Assembly: GCA_035623275.1 (NCBI GenBank)
Contig: DASPTT010000155.1
Coordinates: 1-55,539 of the forward strand
DNA length: 55,539 nucleotides
Direction: 5' to 3'
Source of the DNA: DASPTT01 sp035623275
GTDB taxonomy: Bacteria; Actinomycetota; Acidimicrobiia; Acidimicrobiales; UBA8190
Positions 53,785 to 55,539 of this stretch are shown piece after piece. The notes under the pieces were generated by a model. That model was not told the origin of the DNA. It saw only the letters and a program-made list of their open reading frames with translations, and did no database searches. The translations under genes and the position numbers were made by a program. Within the stretch, counting starts at the first letter, position 1, and the number at the start of each line of letters is the position of its first letter.

Positions 53785-54366
53785 GTGATGGTTCCCAGCG
53801 CGACCAGGCTATCGGCCGACCAGCGGCGCAAGCAGGTGCTGGTGGCGGCCATGGCCGAGTTCGCCGAGGGCGGGTACGCCGGCACGTCGACCGAGGCCAT
53901 CGCCCGGCGGGCCGACGTCTCCCAGCCGTACCTCTTCCGGCTCTTCGGCACCAAGCGGGACCTGTTCATCGCCACCATGACGCTCATGCACGAGCGGATA
54001 GAGGACGCCTTCCGCGCCGCCGCCGACGGGCTGACGGGCTTCGAGGCCCTGGCCGCCATGGGCGAGGCCTACAAGGAGCTCCTCGGCGAGCGCGACCTGC
54101 TGTTGGTCCAGATGCACGCGTACGCGGCCTCGAGCGACCCCGAGATCCGCAAGGCGTCGCGCGAGGGCTTCCGCCGACTGTGGAACGTGGTCGGCGAGCT
54201 GACCGGGCTCCACGAGGAGTGGGTCCGTCGCTTCTTCGCCCAGGGGATGCTCATGAACGTCCTCACCGCGCTCGACGCAGTCGAGCTCGACGAATCGTGG
54301 GCGCGGGCCTGCCAGCCCGACCCCGACCTGTTCTTCGCCATCCCGCCCGGCCCCGCCGGCGCCTGA
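53785..54366 (+). CDS. TetR-family transcriptional regulator
   Basis: A 193-residue repressor-type protein. The N-terminal helix-turn-helix is EGGYAGTSTEAIARRADVSQ followed by PYLFRLFGTKRDLF; the rest is the ligand-binding helical domain (EALAAMGEAYKELLGERDLL). The GTG at 53785 and the ATG at 53788 are adjacent in frame; the GTG is exactly 6 bases after the -10. The same operator sequence at its own promoter and before the exporter suggests autoregulation and control of efflux. The inducer is unknown. Confidence 0.9.
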   Translation: MMVPSATRLSADQRRKQVLVAAMAEFAEGGYAGTSTEAIARRADVSQPYLFRLFGTKRDLFIATMTLMHERIEDAFRAAADGLTGFEALAAMGEAYKELLGERDLLLVQMHAYAASSDPEIRKASREGFRRLWNVVGELTGLHEEWVRRFFAQGMLMNVLTALDAVELDESWARACQPDPDLFFAIPPGPAGA

Positions 54367-54418
54367 CCCCCCATCCGTTGTCGCTCCCGACCCCGCCCGA
54401 CGTGTCGCCGACGAAGGA

Positions 54419-54434
54419 AGTAACCACTCACTAC
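54419..54434. promoter_or_regulatory. Proposed TetR operator 2, before the exporter gene
   Basis: Read on the minus strand this is GTAGTGAGTGGTTACT, identical to operator 1 at 13 of 16 positions. It overlaps the -10 region of the exporter gene. Confidence 0.6.
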
Positions 54435-54437
54435 GCT
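54432..54437 (+). promoter_or_regulatory. -10 element TACGCT of the MFS gene
   Basis: TACGCT stands 15 bases before the ATG, with a GGAGG ribosome binding site in between. It overlaps operator 2 by three bases. Confidence 0.4.
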
Positions 54438-54452
54438 CCGAAGGAGGCCACC

Positions 54453-55539
54453 ATGGCTACCACCGCATCCGAGGCCGCCCCCGCCACGACCCGCGCGTCG
54501 GCGACGTGGGCCATCGTGATCACGTCGCTGGCGCTGTTCATGGCCACGCTCGACAACCTGGTGGTCACCACCGCGCTGCCCGTGATCAAGCGCAGCCTGC
54601 ACGCCGGACTGGCCGGGTTGGAGTGGACGGTGAACGCGTACACGCTGACCTTCGCGGTGCTGTTGCTCACGGGCGCCGCACTCGGCGATCGTTTCGGCCG
54701 CCGGCGCATGTTCGTCGCCGGTCTCGTGATGTTCACCGCCGCGTCGGCCGCGGCCGCGCTCAGCCCGTCGATCGGCTGGCTGGTCACCGCGCGCGCCGTG
54801 CAGGGCGCGGGCGGGGCGCTGATCATGCCCCTGTCGCTGACGCTGCTGTCCGCCGCGGTGGCACCCGAGCGGCGCAACCAGGCGCTCGGCCTCTGGGGTG
54901 CCATCGGCGGGCTCGCAGTGGCGGCGGGCCCGCTGGTCGGCGGCGCGGTGACCAGTGGGTGGTCCTGGCAATACATCTTCTGGCTGAACGTGCCGGTGGG
55001 AATCGTCCTCGTGGTCCTCGCCCGCTGGCGCCTGGCGGAGTCCTTCGGGCCCCGCCAGGCGCTCGATGTCGCCGGAGTCGGCCTGGCCACGGCGGGCCTC
55101 TTCGGCGTGGTGTTCGGGTTGGTCCGGGCCAACGCTCACGGATGGACGAGCGCAGGCGTGCTCGGGTCGTTCGCGCTCGGCGCGCTCTGCCTGGCCGCTT
55201 TCGTGTGGTGGGAGTTGCGCACGCCGGCGCCGATGCTGCCCCTGCGCCTGTTCCGCAACCGGGCCTTCGCCACCATCAACGTCGTCGCCCTGTTCATGAG
55301 CTTCGGCATGTTCGGGTCGATCTTCTTCCTCTCCCAGTTCCTCCAGGTGGTCCAGCACTACTCGCCCTTCGCGGCGGGGCTGCGGGTGCTGCCCTGGACG
55401 GGGATGCCGATGATCGTCGCGCCTGTCGCCGCCGCGCTGGCCGAGCGCTATGGCGGCCGGCCGGTGCTGACCGCGGGGCTCGCGCTCCAGGCGACGGGAC
55501 TGGCGTGGCTGGCGCTCGAGACGACCACGACCGTCGCCT
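54453..55539 (+). CDS. MFS multidrug exporter, DHA2 (14-helix) family, 3' end outside window
   Basis: A drug:proton antiporter of the EmrB/QacA type, of which 362 residues are inside the window. Helix 1 carries FMATLDNLVVTTALPVI (motif D1), the loop after helix 2 has GDRFGRRRMF (motif A), RAVQGAGGAL is motif B, and GPLVGGAV is the antiporter motif C. WSWQYIFWLNVPVG is typical of DHA2 members. A GGAGG lies 5 bases before the ATG. Regulated, by inference, by the upstream TetR protein. The native substrate cannot be read from sequence. Confidence 0.92.
   Translation, partial: MATTASEAAPATTRASATWAIVITSLALFMATLDNLVVTTALPVIKRSLHAGLAGLEWTVNAYTLTFAVLLLTGAALGDRFGRRRMFVAGLVMFTAASAAAALSPSIGWLVTARAVQGAGGALIMPLSLTLLSAAVAPERRNQALGLWGAIGGLAVAAGPLVGGAVTSGWSWQYIFWLNVPVGIVLVVLARWRLAESFGPRQALDVAGVGLATAGLFGVVFGLVRANAHGWTSAGVLGSFALGALCLAAFVWWELRTPAPMLPLRLFRNRAFATINVVALFMSFGMFGSIFFLSQFLQVVQHYSPFAAGLRVLPWTGMPMIVAPVAAALAERYGGRPVLTAGLALQATGLAWLALETTTTVA

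Overview
The window is a 55.5 kb piece of a very GC-rich chromosome with tightly packed genes, GTG starts in about half of them, and 1-4 base stop/start overlaps. It encodes an actinobacterial set: a SigR/RsrA-type redox sigma/anti-sigma pair, CarD, a DUF3263 protein, the zincin-like DUF2342 protein beside tilS and hpt, ClpC and GlnE. Gene order (hpt-fol-panCD-coaX-lysS, then clpC, radA, disA, carD-ispD-ispF) matches the conserved actinobacterial neighbourhood. The wider mix (K+-independent H+-pyrophosphatase, nadBC inside the pan/coaX cluster, no lsr2, no ftsH next to hpt) suggests a deep lineage such as Acidimicrobiia; that placement is inference.

Layout. 1-127: end of an unidentified gene. 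220-6226: cydD-cydC-cydA-cydB, cytochrome bd oxidase and its exporter, facing an orphan PAS-PAS-GAF histidine kinase. 8241-10976: glnE on the minus strand, divergent from nadE and a ferritin-like protein. 13803-14741: a primary-type sigma factor, then a 24-residue membrane peptide and a HAD phosphatase. 15740-16218: a decayed gene. 16434-18773: hppA. 18959-23474: topA-tmk-holB. 23538-24906: tRNA-Thr(CGT), the ECF sigma/anti-sigma pair and a small Cys/His protein. 24962-37444: DUF2342-tilS-hpt-folE-folP-pseudophosphatase-folB-folK-DUF2520-panC-panD-nadB-nadC-coaX-lysS, a run devoted to folate, pantothenate/CoA and NAD synthesis. 37595-38565: two secreted paralogues. 38664-39641: polyprenyl diphosphate synthase (minus). 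39933-48154: clpC, DUF1707, radA, disA, carD, ispD, ispF, rlmB. 48229-48304: tRNA-Thr(TGT), minus. 48383-52615: DUF3263, LytR_C protein, otsB, otsA (minus), glycerate kinase. 52799-55539: an SDR enzyme (minus), a TetR regulator and a truncated MFS exporter that share an operator.

No rRNA, CRISPR, phage, insertion sequence or defence genes were seen. The window is a housekeeping region. Its unusual content is at small scale: a recurrent promoter geometry (TANNNT placed 6-8 bases before the start codon) implying widespread leaderless mRNAs, a tandem pair of secreted proteins with identical 68-residue Cys-Cys spacing, a phosphatase-like protein that has lost its catalytic cysteine inside the folate operon, tandem duplications at the tmk/holB junction and at a tRNA 3' end, and a perfect 19-bp inverted repeat in an AT-richer patch.
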